A stretch of DNA of 32,454 nt from Spirochaetota bacterium (lineage in GTDB: Bacteria > Spirochaetota > B62-G9): positions 1-32,454 of the forward strand of contig QNBN01000003.1 in the NCBI GenBank assembly GCA_003645695.1, read 5' to 3'. The translations under genes and the position numbers were made by a program. The notes beneath the pieces were generated by a model, which saw nothing but the letters and a program-made list of their open reading frames with translations, was not told the origin of the DNA and made no database searches. Positions 8,409 through 16,213 of the stretch are shown in pieces; position 1 is the first letter of the stretch; each line of letters begins with the position of its first letter.

Positions 8409-10124
8409 TTAATTCGCAGGTAACCAATTATAAAACTTATATGGGAACACTCCAGTAAATTCCCCTACTTCAAATACCCTTCTAAACATAGCATCTACTG
8501 AGGTCAAAAATGAACCGTATGATGTTACAGCAATTTTTGCATTATTAATAACCTTAAAAGCTAAAAGAGGATGATCTACTATAAACAAGGCATAGGGCAC
8601 CTTACATTTATCGAGAATTTTCAACCATAAAAGGTGTTTTTCATTTGAAAATCCAACGATGGCAAACTTATACCCCTTTATTTTATTCGTAAGATATCTA
8701 ATCCGTTTTTTGTTCTTTCTATTTCTATACAAATACCAGGCATCTATAACTTTCCAATCAGGAAGGTACTTAGATGACAGGGATGTAAAGGTACCTGAAG
8801 GAGAAATTATAATTCCTTTAACACTATTATTTCTCATTTCCCTAAAAAATTCATTGGTTGATTTACCTGTTTTATTTAAAAGCAGGGTAATCCCCTTCCC
8901 GATTCTATCTCTTACCTGTTTCTCTGTAGTATTCACCAAAAGTTCATTTGCACCTCTACCTTCTTTAATTTCATAAAACTTTTTTAGATATTTCTTCTTT
9001 AGATATAAGACTCTTCTTACTTTCTCATTGAGTATCTTTTCATTTAATACGCCTGATGTAAAAAGAACTGGAACTTCGTCTACCAATTTTTTATGTACTT
9101 CCTTTGAGTGAGCAAACAGTAAAATATCACATCCAGCGTTAAAAGATAAAATGAAAGCATTTATTGGATCAGTTGCTACACCTTCAGCTCCTTTCATTTC
9201 AAGGTCATCCGTTACTACAATCCCTCTAAAACCTAAATAATCCCTTAGCAAACCATTAATAACAGGAGTAGAAAGAGAAGCTGGATATTTTTCATCTATC
9301 GAACTATAAATTATATTGGAAACCATTAAAGCATCAAGAGTTCCATCTCCCTGAGCATCGAGATAAGGAAGAATATGAATTTTTAGTATTTTTTCAAGAT
9401 CAATATCGACGATCCCAACTGTGGTATGGCTGTCAAAATTACTCATACCATGCCCCGGAAAATGCTTCGGTACTGTAATGATACCCAGCTTTCTATGTTC
9501 ATCAATAAAAATACTGGCTATTCTATACACCACTTCAGGATCGGAACTGTATGACCTTGTATCTATCACCCGGTTCTCGGGGTTTGTAAGAACGTCAAAG
9601 CATGGAGCTAAGTTCATATTTATACCAACACTTAACAGATTGTTGGCAATCAATTTTGCCGCTAATCTGGCAAGCTTATAATCTCCTGAGGCTGAAACGA
9701 GGGCTGCCGATGGAGCAAGTGGAATCCCATCGTATCTAATATGATTCACCATCCCACCTTCCAGATCAGTAGCTATAAAAGGAGGTATTCTCAACCTCGT
9801 ATTGTCATTATATATTAAAATATCTGTAACAAGAGTGGAAAGCTGTGTTTTTGACCTCACATTACGAAGAAATATCTTGATATTTCCTAACTCACCGCTG
9901 GAAATCCACTTTCTATAATCATCATCAATATCGTATCCTTTAAAACCAAACATCAGAATCTGGCCTATCTTTTCTTTTAAACTCATATTTTCAAGGATAT
10001 CATCTATATCTGCTTCAAAGAAATCTCCATAGAGCTCTTTTTTTGTGGAGGAATACAGAGCTGTGGGATAAAACAGGAAAAGTATAAATAGGACACAAAT
10101 TGTTATAGGTATCAAATATTTCAT
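8409..10124 (-). CDS. Secreted glycoside hydrolase family 3 (NagZ-like beta-N-acetylglucosaminidase)
   Basis: The 571-residue product starts with a clear signal peptide (MKYLIPITIC..., about 1-26). The family 3 TIM barrel follows: IATDLEGG (118-124), VPKHFPGHG (218-226), the Asp-His dyad D231-S-H233 that marks the NagZ-type branch, and VVTDDLEM with likely nucleophile D306. A C-terminal alpha/beta domain (about 400-571) completes it. NagZ-type enzymes remove N-acetylglucosamine from peptidoglycan fragments; this one would act outside the cytoplasm. I chose the ATG at 10124 because the signal peptide begins there. An in-frame ATG at 10193 adds 23 polar residues and would be read across a terminator hairpin. 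No ribosome site is seen at either start. Confidence 0.87.
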   Translation of the reverse strand: MKYLIPITICVLFILFLFYPTALYSSTKKELYGDFFEADIDDILENMSLKEKIGQILMFGFKGYDIDDDYRKWISSGELGNIKIFLRNVRSKTQLSTLVTDILIYNDNTRLRIPPFIATDLEGGMVNHIRYDGIPLAPSAALVSASGDYKLARLAAKLIANNLLSVGINMNLAPCFDVLTNPENRVIDTRSYSSDPEVVYRIASIFIDEHRKLGIITVPKHFPGHGMSNFDSHTTVGIVDIDLEKILKIHILPYLDAQGDGTLDALMVSNIIYSSIDEKYPASLSTPVINGLLRDYLGFRGIVVTDDLEMKGAEGVATDPINAFILSFNAGCDILLFAHSKEVHKKLVDEVPVLFTSGVLNEKILNEKVRRVLYLKKKYLKKFYEIKEGRGANELLVNTTEKQVRDRIGKGITLLLNKTGKSTNEFFREMRNNSVKGIIISPSGTFTSLSSKYLPDWKVIDAWYLYRNRKNKKRIRYLTNKIKGYKFAIVGFSNEKHLLWLKILDKCKVPYALFIVDHPLLAFKVINNAKIAVTSYGSFLTSVDAMFRRVFEVGEFTGVFPYKFYNWLPAN

Positions 10125-10130
10125 ATTATT

Positions 10131-10176
10131 AAAAAAAGGATTACCCCAACAGTTTATCTGGATATTGGAGTAATCC
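10131..10176 (-). terminator. Rho-independent terminator of the secreted-protein gene
   Basis: On the minus strand a 12-bp stem (arms 10165-10176 and 10138-10149, loop 15 bases) is followed by seven T (10137-10131). The one imperfect pair is G-U in the minus-strand RNA but C-A in the plus-strand RNA, so the hairpin works in the minus direction. It sits between the secreted-protein gene and the glycosidase, ending six bases before the glycosidase ATG. Confidence 0.8.
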
Positions 10177-10225
10177 CAACTTTCAAGTTTCAAGTTTCAT
10201 ATTAACCCAATTACTTAGTTTCCAT

Positions 10226-10942
10226 TTAATATACCTCTGTGATCTTAAGATTGTCAATGCTTACAGAAACGCTGTTTGTTCTGAAGCTGAAATAATCACC
10301 AGATCTTATTGGAGCCCCAAGGTCAAATGAAAAATAATACTTATCAGGATTTGCAGGGTCATAAAATTTTCCTTTCCCTGTTTTGGTATCAATCAGGATT
10401 TTTACGGGTATCGTATAATTTAAATAATCCGGGTTTAGATATTCATCTCTTATAGGATACATATCACCAGCTACGAGTGGACTTGGATTGGGGAATAATC
10501 CGGGGAATAGAACCATATCGGTTGAGCTGTCGCTCTTATAAACCTGAACAAATAATCCTGGATAACCGTAATGTTTCGGATCCCAGGTAATCCATCCCAA
10601 AACAGACTTTCCGTTACCCCAACTTCTCTTTTTGCTCGGATTATTTACACAGATATGAATGCCAAAACCTGCATAGTCATCCTCAGCCCCTTTAACATAC
10701 TTAAAATCAAATTGATAGAGAATTTTCCCAGATTGGTGAACCGGAATTGTAATCATCGCCATTTTTTCATTGACATCAGTCTGGACAAGCCTTCCGTTAA
10801 TTATCTGCCAGTTTCCACTAACCTTCATCCAACCAGGTAGAGAGGGGTTATCGAAGGTATCATACACCTGTACTGAATCAGCAAATATTACTACCGGAAC
10901 TACCAAAAATAACAATGAAATGATAACAGATAATAGTTTCAT
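10226..10942 (-). CDS. Secreted protein of unknown function, concanavalin-like fold suspected
   Basis: The 238-residue product has a signal peptide (about 1-21, ending VVIFADS). The mature part begins VYDTFDNPSLPGWMKVSGNWQIINGRL and ends SFRTNSVSVSIDNLKITEVY. The opening (F-D-x-L-x-GW...G-x-W) and the closing (V-S-I-D-N-L-K-I) resemble beta-sandwich, lectin/glucanase-like domains such as LamG or DUF1080 proteins. I see no catalytic motif and do not assign a function. The gene has its own near-consensus promoter, a strong AAAGGAGGT ribosome site and a good terminator, so it is probably an abundant, independently expressed extracellular or periplasmic protein. Confidence 0.72.
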   Translation of the reverse strand: MKLLSVIISLLFLVVPVVIFADSVQVYDTFDNPSLPGWMKVSGNWQIINGRLVQTDVNEKMAMITIPVHQSGKILYQFDFKYVKGAEDDYAGFGIHICVNNPSKKRSWGNGKSVLGWITWDPKHYGYPGLFVQVYKSDSSTDMVLFPGLFPNPSPLVAGDMYPIRDEYLNPDYLNYTIPVKILIDTKTGKGKFYDPANPDKYYFSFDLGAPIRSGDYFSFRTNSVSVSIDNLKITEVY

Positions 10943-10982
10943 TTTGAAACCTCCTTTGTTGTATTGATTTGCTTATATTACC

Positions 10983-11011
10983 ATTATGCAGAGTTGAGGT
11001 CACCATGTCAA
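10983..11011 (-). promoter_or_regulatory. Strong sigma-70-type promoter
   Basis: On the minus strand a perfect TTGACA (11011-11006) and CATAAT (10988-10983) are separated by 17 bases, upstream of the secreted-protein gene at 10942. This is one of the best promoter matches in the window. Confidence 0.75.
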
Positions 11012-11053
11012 GAGTTTTAATGTTTGTAATAAAAGAAATAAGAGGTATTTTAA

Positions 11054-11785
11054 CTAAAATACGGTAAGAAGTATTCCACTTGCCAGTAAAATTATACCAA
11101 CAATTATTCGGAAAAAAACTTCTGAGAACTTAAGGTAAACCAGCCTTCCTGTAATCATACCGACAAAAGCAGCCGGCAGCAAAATAGCACATATCTTTAA
11201 TTGTTCTTTCCCAATCATACCAGCATAAAGATATGGAACGATCCGAATTATATCTACCATATAGAAATAAAAAGTTAGAGTTGCCCTGAGATTGATCTTT
11301 GACTCCATCTGGTTTTCAAGTAAGATTGTCACGGGTGGGCCAGCAGTGCCATATAAACCACCCAGTAAACCAGCCAGTGCTCCTGCAATATATGTAATTG
11401 ATTGAGGCCATCTTTTTCTGCTGTGACCAAAACTTTTTATATTTATGATGAATATCCTTACTGCAAAAAATACAACAAAAACTCCGAAAATTCTCTTTAA
11501 AAGATCTGCTTTTATATTAATTAGAAAAAATGCACCTACAACAATTCCGATTACACTTATAGGCAATAGTGATTTTATGTATCTCCTGTCAACATCTTTA
11601 AATACCTCTACTGTGAAATATGCGGTACTTATAATTTCCAGAATAGCGACAACCGATACAACAGTTCTCAGGTCATAGAAGAAAAGCAATAGCGGAGTTA
11701 TTACAAGAGCAGAACCAAATCCACTTATTCCCCTTATAAAAAACCCAACAACTGGTATTAAAGAAGGAATGACATATTTGTACAT
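11054..11785 (-). CDS. TauE/SafE family (sulfite exporter type) permease
   Basis: This 243-residue integral membrane protein has about seven or eight hydrophobic segments and the two related family signatures: RGISGFGSALVITPLLLFF near the N-terminus and GGLYGTAGPPVTILL in the middle. The family exports or imports small anions such as sulfite, sulfoacetate or other organic acids; the substrate here cannot be predicted. The start ATG overlaps the stop of the HD-domain gene (TAATG), so its translation is probably coupled, and no separate ribosome site is evident. It is the last gene of a minus-strand cluster. Confidence 0.88.
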   Translation of the reverse strand: MYKYVIPSLIPVVGFFIRGISGFGSALVITPLLLFFYDLRTVVSVVAILEIISTAYFTVEVFKDVDRRYIKSLLPISVIGIVVGAFFLINIKADLLKRIFGVFVVFFAVRIFIINIKSFGHSRKRWPQSITYIAGALAGLLGGLYGTAGPPVTILLENQMESKINLRATLTFYFYMVDIIRIVPYLYAGMIGKEQLKICAILLPAAFVGMITGRLVYLKFSEVFFRIIVGIILLASGILLTVF

Positions 11786-12330
11786 TAAAGGCCTAATTCC
11801 TGTGCTATTGCTTTCATAGCCTCAAGAACATTTTTAATATGTTCTTCCAGTGATACATTAAGCTCATCAGCCCCTTTAACAATATCCTTTCTATTTACAG
11901 CAGCAGCAAAAGCCTTATCCTTCATCTTTTTTTTAACAGATTTTACTGCAACATCCTCTATCTTCTTTGATGGTCTAACTAAAGCTACTGCTACAATAAA
12001 TCCCGTAAGTTCATCAACGGCAAATAATGTTTTTGCAAGAAGGGTTTTTCTTTCTACTCCCGTATAATCCGCATGGCCAAGAATAGCCTCGAGCCATTCT
12101 TCAGGAAGACCCTTCTCTTTTAGTATCTCTACTCCCTTATAAGGATGATTATCCGGAAATTTTTCATAATCAAAATCATGAAGCAAACCAACAATCCCCC
12201 ATTCTTCCGGGTCCTCACCAAAAATTTCAGCATACCTTCTCATCGCCGCTTCTACCGCTAGGGCATGCTTTATAAGGTTCTCTTTTTTTGTATACTCTGT
12301 CAAAAGTGCAAAAGCTTCGTCTCTTGTCAT
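11785..12330 (-). CDS. HD-domain phosphohydrolase-like protein
   Basis: The 181-residue product has the metal-binding pattern of the HD superfamily: H22 in IKHALAVEAAM, H51-D52 in GLLHDFDYEKFPD, H62 in NHPYKG and H86 in ILGHADYTG. These proteins hydrolyse phosphate esters, often of nucleotides. This compact form (HDIG-like, COG2316 type) has no settled substrate. The C-terminal third is Lys/Glu-rich and helical. It lies 22 bases after acpS and overlaps the TauE-type gene. The link to either neighbour is positional only. Confidence 0.83.
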   Translation of the reverse strand: MTRDEAFALLTEYTKKENLIKHALAVEAAMRRYAEIFGEDPEEWGIVGLLHDFDYEKFPDNHPYKGVEILKEKGLPEEWLEAILGHADYTGVERKTLLAKTLFAVDELTGFIVAVALVRPSKKIEDVAVKSVKKKMKDKAFAAAVNRKDIVKGADELNVSLEEHIKNVLEAMKAIAQELGL

Positions 12331-12352
12331 TGTAACCCCTCTAAACTATATT

Positions 12353-12730
12353 TTAATCTTCAAATATTACGCTTCCCACCACTATATCCTTTAGATGGGA
12401 CATACTTACCACTACATTTTTAACACCCAGTTTAACTGCATGTTTCTTTGACCAGTTGTAAAGTTTGAGGTATGGTTTTCCTGATTTTTCATGAAGGATC
12501 TCTATATCTTTAAAATACACTCCCATCCTATTACCCGTACCAAGGGCCTTCATAGTAGCTTCTTTAACCGCCCAGTAGGAAGCATAGACTTCATATTGAT
12601 TTTTTCTTCTGGAAACCAGCTCTATCTCCCTACTGGTATAGATCTTTTTAATAAACCTATTGCCAAACCTATCTATCGCTTTCTTTATTCTTTCAGTGCT
12701 CATTATATCAATACCAAATCCTACTATCAT
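12353..12730 (-). CDS. acpS: Holo-[acyl-carrier-protein] synthase
   Basis: This 125-residue enzyme transfers 4'-phosphopantetheine from coenzyme A to acyl carrier protein, activating fatty-acid synthesis in the cytoplasm. The two magnesium-binding signatures are present: GFGIDIMSTERI with D8, and YWAVKEATMKALGTG with E57. The length is typical of the AcpS group. GAGAGG precedes the ATG. It lies 96 bases after the kinase gene and 22 bases before the HD gene, so it probably shares their transcript. Confidence 0.95.
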   Translation of the reverse strand: MIVGFGIDIMSTERIKKAIDRFGNRFIKKIYTSREIELVSRRKNQYEVYASYWAVKEATMKALGTGNRMGVYFKDIEILHEKSGKPYLKLYNWSKKHAVKLGVKNVVVSMSHLKDIVVGSVIFED

Positions 12731-12826
12731 TTTCCTCTCTCACTAATAATCTATAATTAATTTTTATGTTTATCATCATCAAGCAAACATTTTTTCCAAT
12801 ATTGTTTTTAATAATTTTCTAAAATT

Positions 12827-13858
12827 CTAGCGCTGGATTCTACCCGATCCCGCACTTCTCATAAGATTAATAACTTCTTCAAGGTAAAGCAAAGGTAAAT
12901 CGCCAGGTATGGAATGCTTCAGGCATGAAGCAGCCGTTGCAAACTCAAGGGCTTCATTATCCCTTTTAAAATTATTCAATCCATATATTAAACCGGCAGC
13001 AAAAGCATCCCCAGCTCCAACCCTATCGATGATATCTCTAATATTATATCTTTTTGAGATAAAGAACTCTTTTCGATTATTTAAAACCGAAGACCAACCA
13101 CTGTAGTCCGCTGAGAAACTCTCTCTAATAGTTATTGCGATCTTTTTAATATTTCTATATTCATCTAATACTATATCAGTTAACTTTCTGTACCTATCCT
13201 TTTCTATTCTTTCACCTTCGATATCAATTCCATTAACATCAATACCCAGAGTCATCTGAACATCCTCTTCATTTGCAATCACATAATCTATTTTGCTAAC
13301 AATTTTACTCATCACTTCAACAGAAGAGACACCATAATCCCACAATTTTTTCCTGTAGTTTAAATCGCAGGATATTATCGCCCCTTTCTCCCTTGCTATA
13401 TCAATGGCCCTTATTGTTTCATCAGCCAGTTTTCTGGAAATTGCAGGGGTGATCCCGGAAATATGAAACCAGGTATCATTATCAAATATTTTCCCCCAAT
13501 CTATATCACCATTTTCAATGTTATAAAATGACGAATATTTCCTATCGTAAATAACCTTTGACGACCTTTGATTTGCTCCTGTCTCAAGGAAATATATTCC
13601 AATCCTCCCTTCCTTTCTTTTTATAAGTGAAATGTCAACACCATACCTTCTTAATTCACCAATTGCAGCATCACCAATATCGTTATCAGGCAAAATGGAA
13701 ACAAAATAGCTCTTTAAGCCAAATCTTGCAAGTCCAACAGCCACGTTCGCTTCACTACCGCCAAAGGTAGCCTCTAATGTTGGACTCTGAAAGAACTTTT
13801 CATGATCAGGAGGTCTTAAACGAAGCATCAATTCACCGAATGTTACAATTTTTTTCAT
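12827..13858 (-). CDS. kdgK: PfkB-family sugar kinase, probable 2-keto-3-deoxygluconate kinase
   Basis: The 343-residue ribokinase-fold enzyme has the N-terminal FGELMLRLRPP and FGGSEANVAVGLARFG (about 7-47), the KDG-kinase-type CDLNYRKKLW (164-173), and the PfkB signature DRVGAGDAFAAGL with catalytic D284. The first two and the NYRKKLW motif favour 2-keto-3-deoxygluconate or a similar sugar acid over fructose or ribose, but specificity is an inference. No aldolase or dehydratase of that pathway is adjacent. GGGGG lies eight bases before the ATG. It is divergent from the chorismate mutase gene. Confidence 0.82.
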   Translation of the reverse strand: MKKIVTFGELMLRLRPPDHEKFFQSPTLEATFGGSEANVAVGLARFGLKSYFVSILPDNDIGDAAIGELRRYGVDISLIKRKEGRIGIYFLETGANQRSSKVIYDRKYSSFYNIENGDIDWGKIFDNDTWFHISGITPAISRKLADETIRAIDIAREKGAIISCDLNYRKKLWDYGVSSVEVMSKIVSKIDYVIANEEDVQMTLGIDVNGIDIEGERIEKDRYRKLTDIVLDEYRNIKKIAITIRESFSADYSGWSSVLNNRKEFFISKRYNIRDIIDRVGAGDAFAAGLIYGLNNFKRDNEALEFATAASCLKHSIPGDLPLLYLEEVINLMRSAGSGRIQR

Positions 13859-14084
13859 CCATTACCCCCAGGCCGATTTTCTAACATTCGATTTACCTTC
13901 ATAGGTCTAAATTTTTACTTAAGGTTTTATTCTTGATAACAAATTAGATAATTAATTCTTATAATCACTCTATGAAATGCATAGAAAAGAGAATTACAAA
14001 TAACTTCTTCTCTATTATATTTTCTACAATTTTTAGATATACATAAGCAGAAATTCCAATAAATACTATGGATTAATTCCCAAT

Positions 14085-14112
14085 TTGCATTTCCTTCATT
14101 ATACATTATATT
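14085..14112 (+). promoter_or_regulatory. Sigma-70-type promoter for the aromatic pathway genes
   Basis: TTGCAT (14085-14090) and TATATT (14107-14112) with a 16-base spacer lie just upstream of the chorismate mutase gene. The rest of the 286-base gap between the kinase and this gene is AT-rich, and I see nothing else supportable in it. Confidence 0.5.
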
Positions 14113-14144
14113 CAAACAAAGGTTTCAATAATTACAGGGGATCT

Positions 14145-14453
14145 ATGGACAATAGTAATAAAAAAAAATCTGACATTATCATTACAACAAAAAATATAAA
14201 TCAGATCCGAAAAAAAATTGATTCAATCGATCGTAAAATAATAATGCTTCTTTCAAAAAGATTTAAACTTGTTAAAAAGATAGGTCATTTTAAAAACTTA
14301 GCAGATTTACCTTTAGATAATGAACAGAGAGAGAATGAAATACTCGAAACGATAGGGAATATAATTGATAATCCAAATGTCGAGGACAAAATCAAAACTA
14401 TATACAAAATTATTTTTAAACTTTCTAAAGAAATTGAAAAAGAGGTGAAATAA
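14145..14453 (+). CDS. AroQ-type chorismate mutase
   Basis: This 102-residue protein converts chorismate to prephenate, the branch to phenylalanine and tyrosine. The active-site residues fall at the same spacing as in the E. coli enzyme: R22, R39 and K50 correspond to R11, R28 and K39, and E63 to E52 (motif DNEQRENEIL). The N-terminal 15 residues are a Lys-rich extension. I chose the ATG at 14145 because AGGGG precedes it; an upstream in-frame ATG at 14085 lies on the -35 element. It is followed five bases later by aroA, which acts two steps earlier in the same pathway. Confidence 0.87.
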   Translation: MDNSNKKKSDIIITTKNINQIRKKIDSIDRKIIMLLSKRFKLVKKIGHFKNLADLPLDNEQRENEILETIGNIIDNPNVEDKIKTIYKIIFKLSKEIEKEVK

Positions 14454-14458
14454 ATCGC

Positions 14459-15787
14459 ATGGATAAAATAATATATGGTGGCTCACCCATAAGAGGAATT
14501 GTATCCGTCCCCGGGGATAAATCTATATCACACAGAGCGTTAATATTTGGTGCTCTGTCATCGGGGCAAAGCAACTTCACCGGATTATCCACTGCAAAGG
14601 ATGTAGAAACTACAAAAAACATACTTAAAGAACTTGGCATACAGTTCAATAATAGTAATGATGAAGATGATAAAAAGAGTCTCACCATTGATGGTATTGG
14701 CATTGGTGGTTTTGAAAAGCTAAGAAAATCAAGTGATAAAGAGATATACAAACTTTACTGTGGTAACTCGGGTACAACCGCCAGGCTTATTATGGGGCTA
14801 CTCGGCGGGGCTGGAATTAAAGCAGAGATTACGGGAGACAACTCGCTCAGTCAGAGGCCAATGGATAGGGTCGTTGAACCATTAAAAAGGATAGGAGTAG
14901 AAATAGAATCAACCCAGGGGCATCTTCCAGTAAGGATAATTGGAGGTAAGGCAGTACCTTTTAACTATACCCTTCAGGTTGCAAGTGCCCAGGTTAAATC
15001 TGCCATGATCCTTGCTGCCCTGTTTATAAATGGGACATCAACAATAATTGAGCCCCAGGAGACACGGGATCATACTGAAAGAATGCTCCTACTAATGGAT
15101 GGAGATATAATGATCAAAAGGCTCCTGAATGGTAAGAACATAATTATTAATGGCAGAAAGGAGCTTACACCTTTAAGTTTTAAAATTCCAGGAGACATTT
15201 CTTCGGCAATTTTCTTTATTGCTGCAGCTCTCATAATACCTGGTTCGGAGATAACCATTGATCATGTGCTTTTAAATCCAACCAGAGCACATATATTAGA
15301 AGTCTTAAAACGTATGGGTGCAAAAATAGATATTGAGCAAACTGAAGAGTTTCCGGAACCTGTTGGAAATATAAAAGTTACATACTCCAGGTTAAATGGT
15401 ACCAGAATAAGCAGTTTGGAAATCCCATTAATTATAGATGAAATACCTGCTCTTGCTGCTATTGCTTTTTATGCACGTGGCGAGACTATTGTAACGGGAG
15501 CATCAGAATTAAGAGTAAAGGAGAGCGACCGTATAAAATCCATCACAACTATGATAAAATCCTTTGGTGGAAGTATAGAGGAAAAAGATGATGGTTTTAT
15601 CATAAAGGGCAGAAAAAGGGCGCATCCATCTCAGGTTGAGAGCTTCGGAGACCACCGGATTGCAATGGCTGGTTCAGTACTGGCTATGACTGTAAAAGGA
15701 AAAAACGTGATTAAAAACTCGGAGTGCGTTGAAATATCCTTTCCAGAGTTCTTTCAAATTCTCGAATCCCTAAAGACAGAAGCTTAA
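14459..15787 (+). CDS. aroA: 3-phosphoshikimate 1-carboxyvinyltransferase (EPSP synthase, class II)
   Basis: The 442-residue enzyme joins phosphoenolpyruvate to shikimate 3-phosphate in the shikimate pathway. Motifs in order: PGDKSISHRALIFGAL (about 18-33), YCGNSGTTARL (about 97-107), SQRPMDRVVEPL, ASAQVKSAM, ETRDHTERML, NPTRAH, DEIPALAA with the catalytic Asp, LRVKESDRI and GDHRIAMAG. The four short motifs used to define class II enzymes (GDKx, SAQxK, RxHxE and NxTR) are all present. It follows the chorismate mutase gene by five bases. The gene ends in a convergent arrangement with the SRP RNA gene. Confidence 0.97.
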   Translation: MDKIIYGGSPIRGIVSVPGDKSISHRALIFGALSSGQSNFTGLSTAKDVETTKNILKELGIQFNNSNDEDDKKSLTIDGIGIGGFEKLRKSSDKEIYKLYCGNSGTTARLIMGLLGGAGIKAEITGDNSLSQRPMDRVVEPLKRIGVEIESTQGHLPVRIIGGKAVPFNYTLQVASAQVKSAMILAALFINGTSTIIEPQETRDHTERMLLLMDGDIMIKRLLNGKNIIINGRKELTPLSFKIPGDISSAIFFIAAALIIPGSEITIDHVLLNPTRAHILEVLKRMGAKIDIEQTEEFPEPVGNIKVTYSRLNGTRISSLEIPLIIDEIPALAAIAFYARGETIVTGASELRVKESDRIKSITTMIKSFGGSIEEKDDGFIIKGRKRAHPSQVESFGDHRIAMAGSVLAMTVKGKNVIKNSECVEISFPEFFQILESLKTEA

Positions 15788-15805
15788 AAAGCAGATTGAT
15801 AAAAA

Positions 15806-15956
15806 GAAGCCTATTTTAAAGTGCCTGCTCCAACCGAGCTAACAGTCTCACAGACCCAGTACACTTACCGTTGCTCCCTTCCGGGCCTGGCGGGGTTGGG
15901 TGCCTGAGCCTTGAGCTGCGCCCGATTATCATCACAGGCACTTTAAAATAGGCCTC
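15806..15956 (-). ncRNA. ffs: Signal recognition particle RNA (small bacterial, 4.5S type)
   Basis: The minus strand carries the conserved SRP apical hairpin: CCAGGCCCGGAAGGGAGCAACGG, of which the core is the GGAA tetraloop (15882-15879) flanked by GGCCC and the asymmetric loop with AGCA and AAC, the Ffh-binding site. The helix continues to a very long closing stem: 15935-15956 pairs with 15806-15827 over about 22 bp with one G-U pair. Five T follow on the minus strand (15805-15801), so the closing stem probably also ends transcription. The mature RNA is likely trimmed to about 130 bases. No promoter fits into the 35 bases between it and the upstream tRNA, so both are probably cut from one transcript. 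Confidence 0.93.
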
Positions 15957-15991
15957 AATTATTCACTAAACCGGCAAACTTACCAGATTTT

Positions 15992-16079
15992 CGGAGAGAG
16001 AGGGATTCGAACCCTCGGTACCCGGTTAGGGTACACACGCTTTCCAAGCGTGCTCCTTCGGCCTCTCGGACATCTCTCC
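15992..16079 (-). tRNA. tRNA-Ser (anticodon GGA)
   Basis: The 88-base gene folds as a class II tRNA. The acceptor arms GGAGAGA and TCTCTCC pair fully, the anticodon stem CACGC/GCGTG encloses loop TTGGAAA (anticodon GGA), the long variable arm pairs GTACCC with GGGTAC, and the T arm contains GGTTCGAATCC. The discriminator is G as expected for serine. The 3' CCA is not encoded: the genomic bases after G are AAA. Confidence 0.96.
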
Positions 16080-16099
16080 TTATTTTTTCAGCAGTATGT

Positions 16100-16128
16100 A
16101 ATATATATTTAAGCAAAGTAAAAATCAA
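16100..16128 (-). promoter_or_regulatory. Promoter of the tRNA-Ser/SRP RNA unit
   Basis: On the minus strand TTGATT (16128-16123), a 17-base spacer and TATATT (16105-16100) lie 20 bases upstream of the tRNA 5' end. They would give a leader of about a dozen bases. Confidence 0.6.
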
Positions 16129-16213
16129 TTCAAAATTAAGAGTCCAATACTTATCTTGATTCCTTTTAAGCGTAAAATTAATAATGATCCTATACTAGTG
16201 TGGTCTACAAACA

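Noticed and set aside
8659-8976. Open frames of 60-105 residues opposite the large genes
   Set aside because: They are shadows of well-supported genes on the other strand and have no ribosome sites or recognisable domains.
13927-14115. 62-residue open frame on the minus strand between the kinase and the chorismate mutase
   Set aside because: No ribosome site, unusual Cys/Tyr-rich composition, and it covers the promoter of the aromatic genes.
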